64,000 bases of DNA from Hermetia illucens (Eukaryota; Arthropoda; Insecta; Diptera; Stratiomyidae): the NCBI RefSeq assembly GCF_905115235.1, contig NC_051850.1, forward strand, positions 92,158,616 to 92,222,615, written 5' to 3'. Position 1 is the stretch's first letter; the number at the start of each line of letters is the position of its first letter. The notes under the pieces were generated by a model. It was not told the origin of the DNA. It was given only the letters and a program-made list of their open reading frames with translations, and searched no databases. Position numbers and translations under genes: made by a program. Below, piece after piece: positions 31,414 through 44,100 of the stretch.

Positions 31414-32449
31414 AGCTGTATATTTATCAACCCCGAATAATGGACCCCTCGACCAGAAATCAAAACAACGATTAAGAAGAACCGGTTGCTTGGACCGATT
31501 CGTTCATCGAAAAAGTCTCTGCACAAATTTGAGCATGCATGGAAATGTTAGCAAGCAACATATCACTCTATTGTGAATCGATGATCTGATAGTGGGTTTC
31601 ATTGAAGCATACTAACAAGGAACCGTGATATAAATATTCGTACGTTATTGATAATGTGAAGACAGGGACATCTGGATATTGGCTTACAATTTAATGATTG
31701 GGCGTAAGTTTAGAACTTGGGCTCAAGCAATTTTTCGCATAGAAAAGCATTATTAAACAAAAGGAAAGAAATTAGATATCGTCATACATATTATGAAGGA
31801 TAAACAAATATCTTTCCCTTCTATTCTTTGGAAAAGATTCTATTCCTTGTCATTCAATAATGAACGAATTTTGTTGAAGGTTTATTTTTAAGATTTGTGT
31901 AAAACAAAACCTAGTTGTAATCGGTCCACAGTGTGGTTGTGTTCTTTTCTGAAGGTGTAAATTTACAAAGCGCACACATATGTTATCAGTATTTCGGATT
32001 TTCTTTAAATAAAACCATCTCTGGCTTTCCTCGTAGCATATGTTCTAGGGTGGACTCCTCCCTCTCCTATCGCCCATCGATTTTGTTCGCCACCGAGCGT
32101 TTCTCGCTTTTTCTAGTTTCCTCGGTGCCTATCGTTTATAACCGGCTCAAGCTATTTGGTAGTTGATTACTATTACCGTTTTATCCTTCCAGCTCAATCT
32201 CCGCGAAGTGTTTTGTAACCAAAATTACTGTTATGTCGTTGTCGTAATTTATTATCGTGACTTCCTCTATAGCCATAAAATTAAGGACAACATGCTAAGG
32301 AGCAACTTACTCCTTCCTTCCAGTACACAGGCCACTTTCTTGTATGCTCACGGTTTGATTGTCAGGGCAGAGGCAAACTCATTAGACGCTCACTACTCTT
32401 ACCTCCACTATCCTCAGACAATAAAAGATGATGTTTAGGTTCAGACTAG
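31414..32449. other. TSSC4 upstream region and spacer
   Basis: The first few hundred bases should hold the TSSC4 promoter. An HX terminal hairpin remnant lies at 31889-31960 (minus orientation). Otherwise nothing was recognised. Confidence 0.4.
31889..31960 (-). repeat. HX element 3' end remnant
   Basis: TAAGATTTGTGTAAAACAAA and following bases match the hairpin end of HX elements (compare 27500). The rest of the element is missing or too diverged. Confidence 0.5.
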
Positions 32450-33000
32450 CCAGAATGCTGATGATTCTACTGCCATAACTATGTGTTAAATTTCCTACAA
32501 ATAGGATTTATGTAGACTGGCCTTCAGTAGAAACTTGGCTACTTGATCCACAATTAGAGCGAAGTGCTACAATACACTAATGAACGGCGTTATGAATTTG
32601 TAGAGGGTTCGTAAGCAAGTAATCGGTGTCCTTCTTAGGGATAAGGTAGCCAATCCCCGCAGTAAGGAAGGATGGAGATTCCTCCGGCCCACTCATAACC
32701 TCATTTATGCTGTGTGCCAACCGACCATTTATACTGCTGAATTGTTTGTACCAGAAGCTCTGCACCCGACCTGATTATGACTCGTCAAACTTCCTCTTCG
32801 ATAACATCCGCAGAAATCAAAACAAGCGTATTGGCATGACGGGTGCCTTCGACGGTGACCCACTCAGCATGCTCAACATGCTAGACGGGTAACCCCCAAA
32901 GTCCACCCCAGTATTCTTTCGCTTCTGTCACCGAAAGCTGTACTATCTGGACACTCTGTAGGGATTCGTTAAGAGATCTGGTTCTTCGCATTGCATTCTG
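32450..33000 (-). mobile_element. LINE fragment (family L4)
   Basis: Minus-strand frames contain QSFWYKQFSSINGRLAHSIN, EVMSGPEESPSFLTAGIGYL and IPKKDTDYLLTNP, a pattern of the RT fingers of a LINE group with 'FWYK.F..LH..LA…IPK…YRPI'. Upstream a linker with stops reads toward 33000. The copy is broken and 3'-truncated. Related sequence on the plus strand at 20560-20770. Confidence 0.65.
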
Positions 33001-33239
33001 GACATGTCGCGTTTTCTCGGATACACATTACATATCTGTGTATCTCGGATACACATTACAGCTGAATCAAAGAGAGAGTCCGTCAACTCATATTTATATA
33101 TTAACAGGGAAATACTTCTATTCATCACTCGGAGAAGGGCTTCCTTGTACAAGTACAGAGAGGGGACATATTTTACGGGGTTATGTAACATAACAGTGAA
33201 TGTCATAAGTCTCATGACTTTGTGTTAAATGTAAAGGGG

Positions 33240-33284
33240 CTTCCCATACATGTACGTTTTGCTCCATCATATGTCGCTCTAATA
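33240..33284 (-). mobile_element. L3 LINE remnant on the left of Tigger
   Basis: Minus strand reads IRATYDGAK right up to the TA target of the Tigger element; the preceding codons (RRRGIPKKLIDI) are on the other side at 35640 onward. This is the same L3 reverse transcriptase split by the insertion. Confidence 0.7.
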
Positions 33285-33591
33285 CAATCGAACCTGGATA
33301 TAAGGAATTGCAAGGGAAACTCACTTAAATTCCTTATAAACAAGTTTTCCATTTATCCAGTTTTCCTTATACAGAGGCTTTCAGCAAAAAATTCCTTTTA
33401 TCCAGGTTTTTAAAATCACCTGGTGTATTTAGTATTACAGCAACTTTGAGTTTTCATTTAAATACAAATAAATAATCCGCATGATAAATAAAATTAAAAA
33501 GAGTATATCAATATCAAAGATTCTTTATTTCATAAGTCGTCACTGTAATCAGTCGAATACATAAATGGAATGAGTGTCTATCTCATAGATA

Positions 33592-35218
33592 TTAAGTTTT
33601 GAAAAAATCAAATATTTTTGTTTGTTTATCAGTGACCACATTTTCAACGTTTCTTTCAAGAGCGATAATATTTTCGAATATCTTTGGTTCGGTTTCACGC
33701 TGTTCAAAAAATTTTGTTAAAGTATGCAGTGCCTCTAACGCTTCCCTCTTCTTTACAAGTTTTATTTCAAGAGTATCGCCGTGATCTTCATCACTATCGT
33801 TTTCATTGGTGTCACACATTTGGAGGGTGCTCACAATGTCGTCGACTGTTTGCTCTCCTGTAACCTCGATATTTTCATCGACGTTTACATAATCTTCGAA
33901 GCTAGGTACCCTCTCACCGGCATTGGAAGTTAATTCAGACCACTCTTGGAATGAAGGCCGTAACTCCTCATGTGAAGAGTCCCATTCGGAATATTGGGGC
34001 TCTTGTAAACCATTTATCCTGAACCCTGCTTTCCTAAAACAGTTAGCTATAGTGGTCTGGGTTACAGATAACCATGCTTTTTTCACAAATCTCATTGCGA
34101 TGAGAACGTTTATTTCCAAGCTACCGTTGCTTTCGAGATTTGTTAAAATATGGCGAACAACCTCCCGACGATAATTAATTTTAAAATTTTGAATCACTCC
34201 CTGATCTAGGGGCTGCAGCTTGCTGGTGGAGTTTGGAGGTAGGTAGACAACTTTTATGTGTTGTAGTTCATCTGAGCTGTAATGGGCAGTACAATTATCG
34301 ATAAAAAGTAAAATTTTCCTATTTTCGAGGCGCATCTGAATATCGATTTTCTTAAGCCATTCCGAAAAAAGTGCTGCAGTCATCCATGCTTTGCTATTGT
34401 TTTTGTATTCAACAGGAAGAGTTATCACGCCTAAAACAGAAAAAAATCTATAGTATTTTAACTATCGACTCATAACCTTTATTCTGTTAGTGTCATTTAT
34501 ACAGTAACAGCGAACGAAGAATCTTTTACTCACCTGCAAAACATCTGGGTTTCCTTGACTTGCCGATAAGAAAAACGGGTAATTTCTCAGTGCCAGTCAT
34601 GTTCGCACATAAAAGAATAGTGACACGTTCCTTGCTGTACTTCCCACCATGACACGAAATTCCCTTAAAGGTAAAGGTCTTATCTGGCAAGCATTTAAAA
34701 AAGAGCCCTGTTTCGTCTGCATTGAAAATGTCGTTAGGAGAATAATCTCCCAGCAAAGCGGGAAGATCGTTTATCCACTGGCTACATGCGTTGATGTCTA
34801 CAGCACCACTTTCACCAGAAATTTTTTTAAAAATAAGATCATTTCTTTTTTTAAAGCCATCCAACCAACCGTTGCTGGCGCAAAAACCTCCAATCGTCAA
34901 CTTCCTAGCAAATTCTTCAGCTTTTTCTTTCAAAATCGGTCCATTTACAGGTACATTCTTGCTTTGGCACTGTTTCAACCACTCCACTAAACACTGTTCC
35001 AGATTCGGATATTCCGAATTACGATTTCTTTTTATTTTGCCATGTCCTTCAGAACACTCTTGTTTGATTTTGTCGCTTTCTTTTAAAATACGACACAATG
35101 TCGACAGCGGCACGAAATATTCCGCGGATATTGCATTCCGAGTTTTTCCGTTTTCAAACTCCTTTATCAATTTCAATTTCTCACTTAAACTTAAATTTTT
35201 TCTCTTGTTTTCGGACAT
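33592..35218 (-). CDS. Tigger transposase (two exons)
   Basis: Exon 1 35218-34534 and exon 2 34430-33592, joined across a 103-bp intron, give about 507 residues. Order of domains: psq-type helix-turn-helix (LSLSEKLKLIKEFENG…AISAEYFVPLSTLCRIL, about 8-50), CENP-B/Tc5 type DNA-binding domain (about 65-140, with NGWLDGFKKRN), and a DDE_1 catalytic domain with the three acids in FNADETGLF, LLFIDNCTAH and PLDQGVIQNFK. The acidic C-terminal tail ends in a TDKQTKIFDFF segment. In this family the protein binds the terminal repeats and cuts and pastes the element at TA. Length is close to the usual 450-600. All key residues are present. Confidence 0.9.
34431..34533 (-). other. Intron of Tigger transposase
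   Basis: Donor TTTGCAG|GTGAGTAAAA and acceptor TTTTTTTCTGTTTTAG|GCGTG. Splicing restores the family sequence KPRCFAG|VITLPVEYKNNSKAW in frame; without it exon 1 would stop two codons later. Confidence 0.85.
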
Positions 35219-35639
35219 GACAGCCTTTTATTATTAAAAGAAACAAAAGTTATAGCGGCAAAGGAACAGTAAAAGGTTTAATTTGCAAGTGAAAGAATCG
35301 TCACCACTATCACCGAGTTTCAAATTAAACTTTGAATAAACAAAAAATTTCAAAACGTGTCACAATAGAAAATTGCACGATTCTAAGAAAAAAAAAAAGA
35401 CCTTCCCTTTTTGTCGTTCAGGGGAAAATTCCATATATAGAGGTCATGACAACTGAATAACATAAAAATTTCCATTTATAGAGGCTCCGGAAAAAAAATG
35501 AATTCCTTATAAAGAGGTTTTCTATTCCATATATAGAAGTTCGAAAAATTGAAAAATGTTATTTTTTCTTTGAAAATTGAAGGTGCACGAAAAAATGTTC
35601 CATTTAAAGAAGTTTTCCTTATATCCAGGTTCGACTGTA

Positions 35640-36240
35640 ATATCTATTAATTTCTTCGGAATGCCTCTTCTGCGCAGAATACTCCAAAGATATTCCCTGT
35701 TTACACTGTCGAAAATAATGTATAGTGTGTTGATGTAGTGAATGCAGAAGTCCTCGGAGCGGAAACCAGTCTGCTTTCTGTCAACCAAGCTGTCGAGATT
35801 TTCTTTAATGCATTCCAAGATTATTCTAGCTATTAGTAGGTAGGTAGATAGTCAGATACTCCTCCAATTGTCAAACTCAAAACGGATGCCCTTCTTCGGA
35901 ATCTTAACGATTATCCCCTTCTCCCACTTTCTGGGAAAAGTCTCGGATTCCTTGCATTTCCAAGCGATAAATAACTCTGCTGGGGGACCGTCAAGCCCAG
36001 TGGCTTTACTGTATATTATGGTACTCGCAGCCGTCAATAGAACCCTCAATTCCTTCCATCAATCGATCCGCTTCCACGATTCGGTAGTCAGGCAGATTTT
36101 ATGACGGTCCTTCGAGACATGGCCAACGACCTGCGTAGCACTCTAGAAAAGAGTCCGATCAGCAAGATTCTCTCTCCCACTTCCAAGCAAAAGCTAGAAC
36201 GTACAAACGGTCGATGTTAAAATTAGGAGGTCGCAGTTTC
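35640..36240 (-). mobile_element. L3 LINE fragment, right of Tigger
   Basis: Minus-strand pieces KATGLDGPPAELFIAWKCKE, FPRKWEKGIIVKIPKKGI, and VDRKQTGFRSEDFC…FDSVNREYLWSILRRRGIPKKLI are consecutive RT blocks. The last runs into the Tigger target TA and resumes at 33284. Damaged by stops and shifts. The portion 36060-36240 resembles 63110-63330 upstream of the other L3 copy. Confidence 0.75.
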
Positions 36241-36474
36241 CCAACCCTGTGAGAAGTGGCGGATGCAACATGCAAACGAAGGTAAGCGACTATCGAGATC
36301 GATGTCAGCGCCTCTCTTGTTTCGAACATTTATAAAACAATTCCAAAATCTACTGCTAATCGCGATGTGATCGGCAAATAGAGTAATTAATAATATATTA
36401 CACGAAGAGCTGGGACACAACACTATAGCTCGGTGAGTTCTTCAAGAAGGCACCACAGTTTCAATGTGGAAAAC

Positions 36475-37345
36475 GAAAAATAGTCGAGCAGAATGTTCTA
36501 ATTAAAGTACGATCCGGTTGCTGTCCCATACCATAAAGATTTTTCAACGCATTCTTGACAACCGTATTCGTGACATCGTTCAAATAACTCTGAATCAGCT
36601 CGGGTTTGCCAAGAACTGTGGCACTATTGACGCAATACACAAACCACTTTGTCTCGGTTGATGTTCATTAAGGAAGCGCCTTCCTACCACTCCTCTTTTT
36701 TCTTGTTATAGACACTGTTACACGGAACATCCAAACCTCTATATTCTATTTTATGCAAATGATGATTTCGAGCAACTTGTCCAAAAAATGGAATGATTGC
36801 CTTTACGCAACACGTTCTCTAACCCCATTAATCAGGCACTTCACTATCAGTGGCAGTAACCTGCTCAGAACTGAGTGATTCAAATATCTTAGATCAATGC
36901 TTTCAACCAATAGTGAACTGCGTTATGAAATTGTCTTACCCATCAGCGCAACTTGGATTAAGTGGCGTTCCACAATTGGCATTCTTTGTGATCGACGTAT
37001 CAACGAACGTCTCAAGTCAAAAATTTACCGCAGTGTCGTTCATACTGTTGCCCGCTGTAGTTCTGAGTTTTGGCCGACTATAAAAGACAACGAACGGCGT
37101 GTTGCGGTAAAGGAGATGAAGAAGTTGCGTTGGACCAGTGGTATAACACGTCTTTATCACATCCGAAATAAGGATCGATTTGGGATTGGTCACGTAATTC
37201 GCGCCAACGAAAGTTGTTTTGCCAAATTGTCTTGCCGATGGTGAACGACCAAAACTATGGTGATTTGATACGCTGGATAGTGATTTGAAAGCCGTGCGAC
37301 GGCATCCAACAAAATGGCGCAACCGAACACGAACCGGAACCGGGA
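36475..37345 (+). mobile_element. L2 LINE 3' fragment
   Basis: Plus-strand pieces: RIFQRILDNRIRDIVQITLN, LGFAKNCGTIDAIHKPLCLG, FYANDDFEQLVQK, then ATWIKWRSTIGILCDRRINE, RLKSKIYRSVV, IKDNERRVAVKEMKKLRWTS and GHVIRANES. An internal deletion separates the first RT blocks from the palm. RTE/BovB-like, old. Confidence 0.75.
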
Positions 37346-38269
37346 TGGCCCTCTGAGAACATTTGCTCCAGGAGTATTCCGGGGGAATGGGCTTTCGGCC
37401 TATGTAATTATTTCCAGTTAGCTGTCTTGCGACAAATTCATAGTAGTTATGCTCGCGGTAGAGCTCTTTTTGAGCGACGATGCGAAGCTCCCCACCCTAG
37501 ATGCACCAGAGGCGTTGGATAGGCCTAATACCCACTGGTATGAGTACTGAGCTTGCATTCAGTTTAAGCCAATGCCGCGCTGTTAGTCACAATGAGGTTC
37601 TGACTGTGGTCACAAAAACAATGCGTGTCCTAAGAGGACGGTGGGATTATACCTTAACGGTAGGTACTCACGTTAAATCCCAGAAGCTTTATGTTGCCCT
37701 TTACGGCATCATACATAGAATATAGTCCACATATACAGGGTGTCCCGTTCGTGATGGTAGAAATTTTAATGCCGGATAGTATGACTTGTTTGAGGAAAAT
37801 TAGTCAATGGAATAGGCACTCTATCTTTTATCATTACAGAACGTTATAGCGTTTTTGTTAAATAGTGTCAAAAAGCTTGACTTTCCCAACACAATTTTCC
37901 ACTGCCTTAATCACTTATTCCAGATATGACACCATTTTTGGAAACTACATACAATTTCTTATAAATGAACATTTTTTCAATTGCAAAAGTCGTTCAAATT
38001 TTACAGAAATTTCAAAATCGATTTTTCATCTAAATTTCAAAATGAACTATCGGAACGGTACTTTGAACTTATAAACCTATAAAGTTGCCTAATTATATTA
38101 GTTTTCAATTGACATGTAGAAATAATGTGTTTAATTATGGAAAATTTAGGAGTATTATGCATTAAATAAGAAATGGTGGTCTTGATGTGGAATAAATTTA
38201 CTTAAATATGGCAATTCTGGTATTTTGGCGCATTTATTTTCCATTGTTCGTATTTGAAACCACCATGTC
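37346..38269. other. Unassigned spacer
   Basis: ACAGGGTGTCCCG at about 37736 has the look of the terminus of a DNA element, but no matching opposite end was found. The rest is AT-rich. Confidence 0.3.
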
Positions 38270-39270
38270 GAAGCCAATGTGTTCTACGTCAAGACCATTT
38301 CGGATGTGATCAAGGCGTGTTACGCCACTGGTCCAAACGCAACACCTTCATCTTCATTACCGCGAGACGTCGTTCATTGTCTCTTATATTCGGCCAACAA
38401 ACAGAACCATAGAGGGTGACAACACTGCAGTATATTTTGGATTTGAGACGTTGGTTGTTAGGTCAATCACAAAGAACGCCATATGTGGAACGCCACTTTA
38501 TCCAGGTTACACTGATGGGTGGAGCAATTCCATAACACAATTCACCATTGGCTGATAATTTTGATCCGAGATATTTAGATCACTCAGTTCTTGGGAGGTC
38601 ACTGCCACTTACAGTGATAGTATCTGTTTCATTTGGATCGGTCGTCAAAAATTCGGTTTTATTTAGATTCAGTCGGAGAACGTGTTGCATGAGGCACTCA
38701 TTCCATTTTTGAACAAGTTGCTCGAAATCGTCATCTGCATAGCAGAGCAGTGGATGTCCCGTATAACAATGTTCATAACTAGAACAAAGGCTTGATGAAC
38801 ATCAACCGAGACAAAGCGAGTTTGATATATCTGCCACTCTTCGAAGTTAACTTTTGGGATCATCGTATGGCAATTTCAAGCGCATGAGTTCCTTTGGCGC
38901 TAGTTATGTTTTACGGTAGCATATCAGATGAGTTTGTGTGACACAAGGTCAAACGCCTTCTCGAGGCCCTCAAATGCAATATAAAGAGGCCGATGCAATT
39001 CCACAGATCTTAACGAACCCGACTTGGTTGACAACAATGCGTTCAAAAATCTTTATCGTATGAGACAGCAACGGGATTGGACGGTAGTTTGAATATCCTG
39101 TTACCTTTCTTTTTCCATATAGGACCGGTCGTACCAGATAAATGGTTATCTACCCTCATCAATAACCCGATTGATGAATTCACTGAGCCACAATCTTGGT
39201 TCCCAGCTCTTCGCTTTCCAGAGCTCAATGCAATGTTTTCAGATCCCGTTGTTTTCCCCGATTTCGTTCG
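38270..39270 (-). mobile_element. L2 LINE fragment
   Basis: Reading leftwards: GLLMRVDNHLSGTTGPIWKKKGNR-like fingers segment, RFVSVDVHQAFVLVMNIVIRD, LNLNKTEFLTTDPNETDTITVSGSDL, then SKLSANGEL, WIKWRST.GVLCD, IRDNERRLAV and HIRN. This orders the RT from the middle to the 3' end. Many stops. Confidence 0.72.
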
Positions 39271-39284
39271 TATCGAGTGTTTAT

Positions 39285-40287
39285 CATAAAATAATAATAA
39301 TAATATTATTGCCGTTTAACCCTATAACCGACAGGAACTTCCTAATGTGTCAGCTTGGCATTTGGAATTAAGCATTTTCCCAGATACTTAACCTACTTTG
39401 CACAAGTACTGGACAATATCCCAGAACTCATAAAATCTACCGACTGTAGATACCCTTAGCTTCTCTAGGAAATAATTTAGTCTGCAGTGGCTTGGGTTCG
39501 TATTACATTCCAATATAGCGAGTCCAGAGTCTGTTAAGTCATTGCCATACCAGTTTGGAATTCACCTGGTAGGGTTTAATTGCCTTAAAGTCGCTTGGCT
39601 GTCGTCGATTAGAATAGCGATGTTCTGTTCCCGATAGTTCCTTTCGAAGTTGCCTGGAATATGCTAGTATGCTTATCCATTGGTTCAAAGTACATTTGCC
39701 TCATGCCAGTCACCTTGGCACCTGCTCCCTCTGCTGTAAGAGATCTGCCAGTGTACCAGGTAGCCAGTTGTTAGTTTAAGACACATGTCATTGCCACACT
39801 CTTCCAGTTTGCCCTGTTTCTGCAACGTGTTTCAAATTTCTTATGAAATGGCACGATTTAATTGGTGGAGAGCCAATGCGTTCCTCATGCTTTTTTATCG
39901 GTAGCTAGATTCGCAAGACAGCAATCAAAGGTCGATGTTGGTGGTGAAAAAATATCGGCGTCTTATGAAGATACAGTTCATTTGTATTTTACTGTTCCCA
40001 CTATAAAATTTAGGTACTTGTTGTCATCTGCCTTTTCACCCACATGACCACTGAGGTTGCAGGTGCAGTGACGATATAGTCTGATATATCTGTCACCCAC
40101 TGGTTTAGCATAGTGGTGTAATTCCAAATCTACTTTATTTATATCTTTCCTTAATTTCAGCATTTTGTGCTCGTTTTACTGAGAATATTACAAAGTATAT
40201 TGCCTCAAACACTCCTCCTTTATCTGAGCTTTGGGTTAGCATGCCAATGTAAATAAGTTTGGAATGTTACTAACTGCGAAAGCATTT
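39285..40287. other. Spacer
   Basis: An AAT/ATT run at about 39290-39310 may be the tail of a minus-strand retroposon (GGTTAAACGGCAATAATATT precedes it on that strand). No coding signal. Confidence 0.35.
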
Positions 40288-40615
40288 TTAATAGGCTTGC
40301 CTTAGTAAGGAACTCCAAACATTCCGGTTTTGCGCCGAGGTCCATCAATTCGATATCCCTCAGAGCTATCTGGCATCCTTACCTTCGCCATCGCTCCATC
40401 TTAGGCAGGGTCTGCCTCGTCTTCTTTTTCTACCATAGATATTGCCCTTATTGACTTTCCGGGCTGGATTATCCTCATCCATATGGATTAAGTGACCCGC
40501 CAGCCGCAACCTATTGAGCCGGATTTTATCCGCAACCTGGCGGTCACGGTGTCGTTCATAGATTTCGTCGTTATGTAGGCTACGAAATCGTCCATCCTCA
40601 TGTATTCCCCGAAAA
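40288..40615 (-). mobile_element. RTE1 LINE 3' fragment
   Basis: Minus strand reads HEDGRFRSLHNDEIYERHRD, HLIHMDEDNPARKVNKGNIY and GRKRRRGRPCLRWSDG, the RTE1 C-terminal block. The last bases with the (GAT)n tail are missing, and the fragment is older than the copy at 19.4 kb. Confidence 0.85.
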
Positions 40616-40868
40616 TCCTCATATAAGAAAAACATAAAGCATTCATAACTAAAATCTGAAGCATGCAGATACCAACTTGTTTTCATAAATAAGCAGAACA
40701 ATCCCACTTTGATGTCTAGTTGCTATCCAGAACAATAAATCACAACAGAGGCGGGTATTTCGGGAGTAGGTAGTTTGTTTCCGGCCGTTGGTTTCCAACA
40801 GACACAATGTGCGAGAAATTAACTGCTTAGCTATTATAGTATCTAAGGTTATAAAATAAAAAGAGTAC

Positions 40869-41106
40869 CTTTCTGCAGTCGGAACCCGGCCCTGTGTTCG
40901 GTAATATATGTTGGCAATCGCTGTATCGTTAAAGAAAGAAACGAGGCTTAACGTTGGAACTGAATGGAACCAGCTGAAAAACATTGGCCAATTTCCGCTA
41001 TAAAATGGAGAAGGGATTAAGTCAGCAAGCCCGGGTAAGAGCTCATGAAAGTCATCTTTCAAGATAGTACTCATTTCGTACTTCAATGGCAGTTCGGGCT
41101 TGTGTT
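40869..41106 (-). CDS. Candidate internal exon of an unrecognised host gene
   Basis: A 238-bp block with splice acceptor CTAAAACAG before 41106 and donor GAAAG|GTACTC after 40869. It encodes 78 residues without a stop: HKPELPLKYEMSTILKDDFH, then ELLPGLADLIPSPFYSGNWP, MFFSWFHSVPTLSLVSFFND and TAIANIYYRTQGRVPTAE. The sequence is compositionally protein-like (Trp, Pro, aromatic clusters, few low-complexity stretches) and unlike the LINE fragments around it. I do not recognise the family. Partner exons were not found within several kilobases, where repeats dominate. It could also be a relic of an unknown element. Confidence 0.35.
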
Positions 41107-44100
41107 CTGTTTTAGAATTGAAAAATTAGATTCGATGAGAGAGCTAATATATACTAATAATCCGGTAATGAACAACAAGAAAGGTTAAGAGAGGAGCCGG
41201 ATCAAGAGAAGTTGGATAAATTGACAATTTTTGAAGAAGGCTTAGACAAGCCGTACGAAGGAAGAAGCAGGGGTACTACAAAAAGCTGTAATATGAGGCA
41301 AATACGAACTAGTTGCACACCCTCTACAAAGATGTTACCCCCTCACCCCAAGTTCAATCGCCTCAAGTTTTTGTTGCAATCAAAGCTGAAGAACATTTAT
41401 ATTCTGACCGAACTAAATTCATACATAGTCTGACGATCAATCGCCGGATATTTTAATGTGATCAAAATTACATTGGCGCAAGATCGGAGATGCGATGTAC
41501 ATCCCAGTCTCTGCCAATCAATGTTTAAATTGAATGTTTTTCTGTTCTAGTTAAGAAGCAATGATAGAGGCAGGTTCACACTGTATTATAAATCCAAATT
41601 TCTAAACGTCTTCCCGGACTGTTCTTGACCGAATTCATATTGTTACCGTTTTTGATAACTGTAAGTCGGAAATGACGACACGCATAAATTTGAAACTAAC
41701 CAATTGACAAACGTAGATTCAAGTACCCGCGTTTGTAAATATTGGCAAGAAGAAGATCGACTTGTCTGGGAATGGTGTGCTATTGAGGCTTCGACTTTAT
41801 TAATTTTGTATTGTGCTCCAGCCGGAATTTCTCTCAGAAAGTGACCAATTGGCAGAATTGCCCAACAAGTAAGTATCTGCGGTGAAAGTTAAGTGCGAAA
41901 CTTCTAAATTGTGTTAGAACTCGCGGGGGTTATGTGCTGATTGGTTCTCAGTGTATAGCTTCACTGTACTTCGCCCACCAGGCTGGGGGTTTGCTCGTGT
42001 CTTTTTCATGAAAATTCCCTTCAAACTTGCGGATTTCCAGGCTGTGTAATTCCAAGAAGGTGCTAATGGTTTGTGAAATAAGCCGAAGTCGTGCCTAACC
42101 TAATAAATGAGGATTTATTGACGTTCCGCGCCCGTGGTTGGTACTCCTGTGAAATTGTCACCGGGTCGTCATGCACTGAACTGCAGTCATTTTGTCCGTA
42201 TCTGTCAATCAAAAGACGTGAGTGACGACGTCGTTTTGTCATACCGCAGGCTGCACGAGTGGCTTTTAGATACAAAACGCTTAATTTGGAGTTATCAAGC
42301 TCATGTAGCGGCTCTTCGAAACAGTCACGTTAATTTTCTAGTTGTTTTGTGTATTTATAGTTTCCAATGCATCCGCAGGAATTAATTCTGGCCTTGCTCT
42401 CGCTCATTACATCGACTGCCATCGTTCTTCTATCCGTTTTCATAGGTAAATAGAGTGAAAAGACATATTTTGAAAAGTGACAGTGTCTTATTGTTAAGTT
42501 GTTCTACGAAAAGGTGAATGGTTATTTGGATAATCTGCTAACCGGTGCTTAAAGCAGCCAATCAAGTGTTTGGAGTCGAATTCAATCTAGGACGTCGCTT
42601 AGAGAAACGAATAGTTTGGGGGATATTCCGTTGACCTTTGCCACGCAATTCGACTGGGGCACGTTGTGATAGAAGGGGTTCAATGAAAATGCAGCAAGGG
42701 TCCAATTTTTCCTATAGTTTGGACTCTCCTCTGGGCTGCATTTCATAATCATCGTTTTTACATAATCATCTTATCAATTATTGCAAAATCAGTGATACAT
42801 CATTTCTCCATAATCGGGTCGCAGCAATGCTTCAAGTAGCGGCGATAAGAGTCGATCTCAGTCTTTCATTTATGATTTTCTCACCAAAGTCACGCAGGCA
42901 CTCTTGTCTTTGGTGCACATTTTCATGTGCATTTGTTTACCATACAGCGCTCAAGATTTTGTAAATGTTCAAGTCTGATCGTGGCACAATGGGAACATTC
43001 TTGAATTATGAGAATAGTTCAGTCAGTTCTCAAAATTTGGACCCTTATTTGCACCAGCAGAGGGGATTTATTTTCCTATTTCTGTAAAGAATTCAGTTGA
43101 TAAATTCATTTCGCGGAACTGGTGTCGGCTGCGTTCGTAGGAAATGACAGGTACCCGTGTTAGCGCAGGTAGGAAGATTGCCTTTTCCTACCCCAGTCGA
43201 TTTAGGTTCTCTTAATCCTCTAAAAGTTCATGCTTATATAGCAAAGATTATAAACGTGAAAGGCTGGTGGCTTGTAAATAGTGCTTTGTTTACGGGCATT
43301 GCATCTAGCATGTTTTCGGGCTTTACATTTGAATTGTATCCTAATGAAAAGTAGTAATCGAATTTTTTCAAATGTAAGGTTTTTGTGCTCCTCCAGCTAC
43401 AATTACATCGATTCTTCTAGTCTCTGTGTTATGGCGGAAATGATATTCAAACAATTGAATTTGTTGTTCAGGGTTTGTTGTGATTTACGGGCACCGGTGA
43501 CAGTTAGTCAAAAATAATACAGCTCACGATGACTCTCAAGAAAACAAATGGCACGTTGTTAACCTGTAACGTGAGGGGTAACTGCTAAGTGGCTATTCGT
43601 CTTGGAATTATTAATACGTGGTAGGAAATTTATATATTATTGGCTTGTTGCCTTAATATTAACATTACTGAAATTCACAGAGGTTTGGTGCGGGACAAAT
43701 ACACCTGACAAAATCACTGCATAGAAAAAACCCGAAATGAAAAAAATTTTAGAGGGATTTTTCAAAGAATTTTATTGTTGGTCTCCCAAATTCGACACCA
43801 AATTTCCGAGGAAACAACTCCAAGCTTAGTATTTCCTCAAAGAACCGACCTTTGGTTGAGGAGGTCCAGACATCAGATGCTATTGTTCTGTAGCTTGTAG
43901 AATTTGTCGTTGAATTAATTTTCAATGCGCGCAGGACACCATAGAATGAAACAGTATTCTGATTTCGCGCTTCATACTCCATAATTTATCAAGCTGGCCA
44001 GATAATTGAGAGCAACCTGTGCTGTGACGAATATGTAATGATCACCTTCTTACCTGATGTTCATGTGTTTCTTAAATAACCTGGACATGGGATATATGCG

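Larger units (their letters stand above)
33285..35637 (-). mobile_element. Tigger (pogo-type) DNA transposon, apparently intact
   Basis: 2,353 bp, flanked by TA on both sides (33283-33284, 35638-35639). Terminal inverted repeats are at least 23 bp: left CAATCGAACCTGGATATAAG, right (complement) CAGTCGAACCTGGATATAAG, one mismatch. Subterminal zones carry several diverged repeats of the TTCCTTATAxAxAGGTTTT type. The transposase gene has one intron and no stops. It lies within an L3 LINE. Confidence 0.92.

Noticed and set aside
37736-37748. ACAGGGTGTCCCG as a terminal repeat of a DNA transposon
   Set aside because: No inverted partner or target duplication found within 2 kb.
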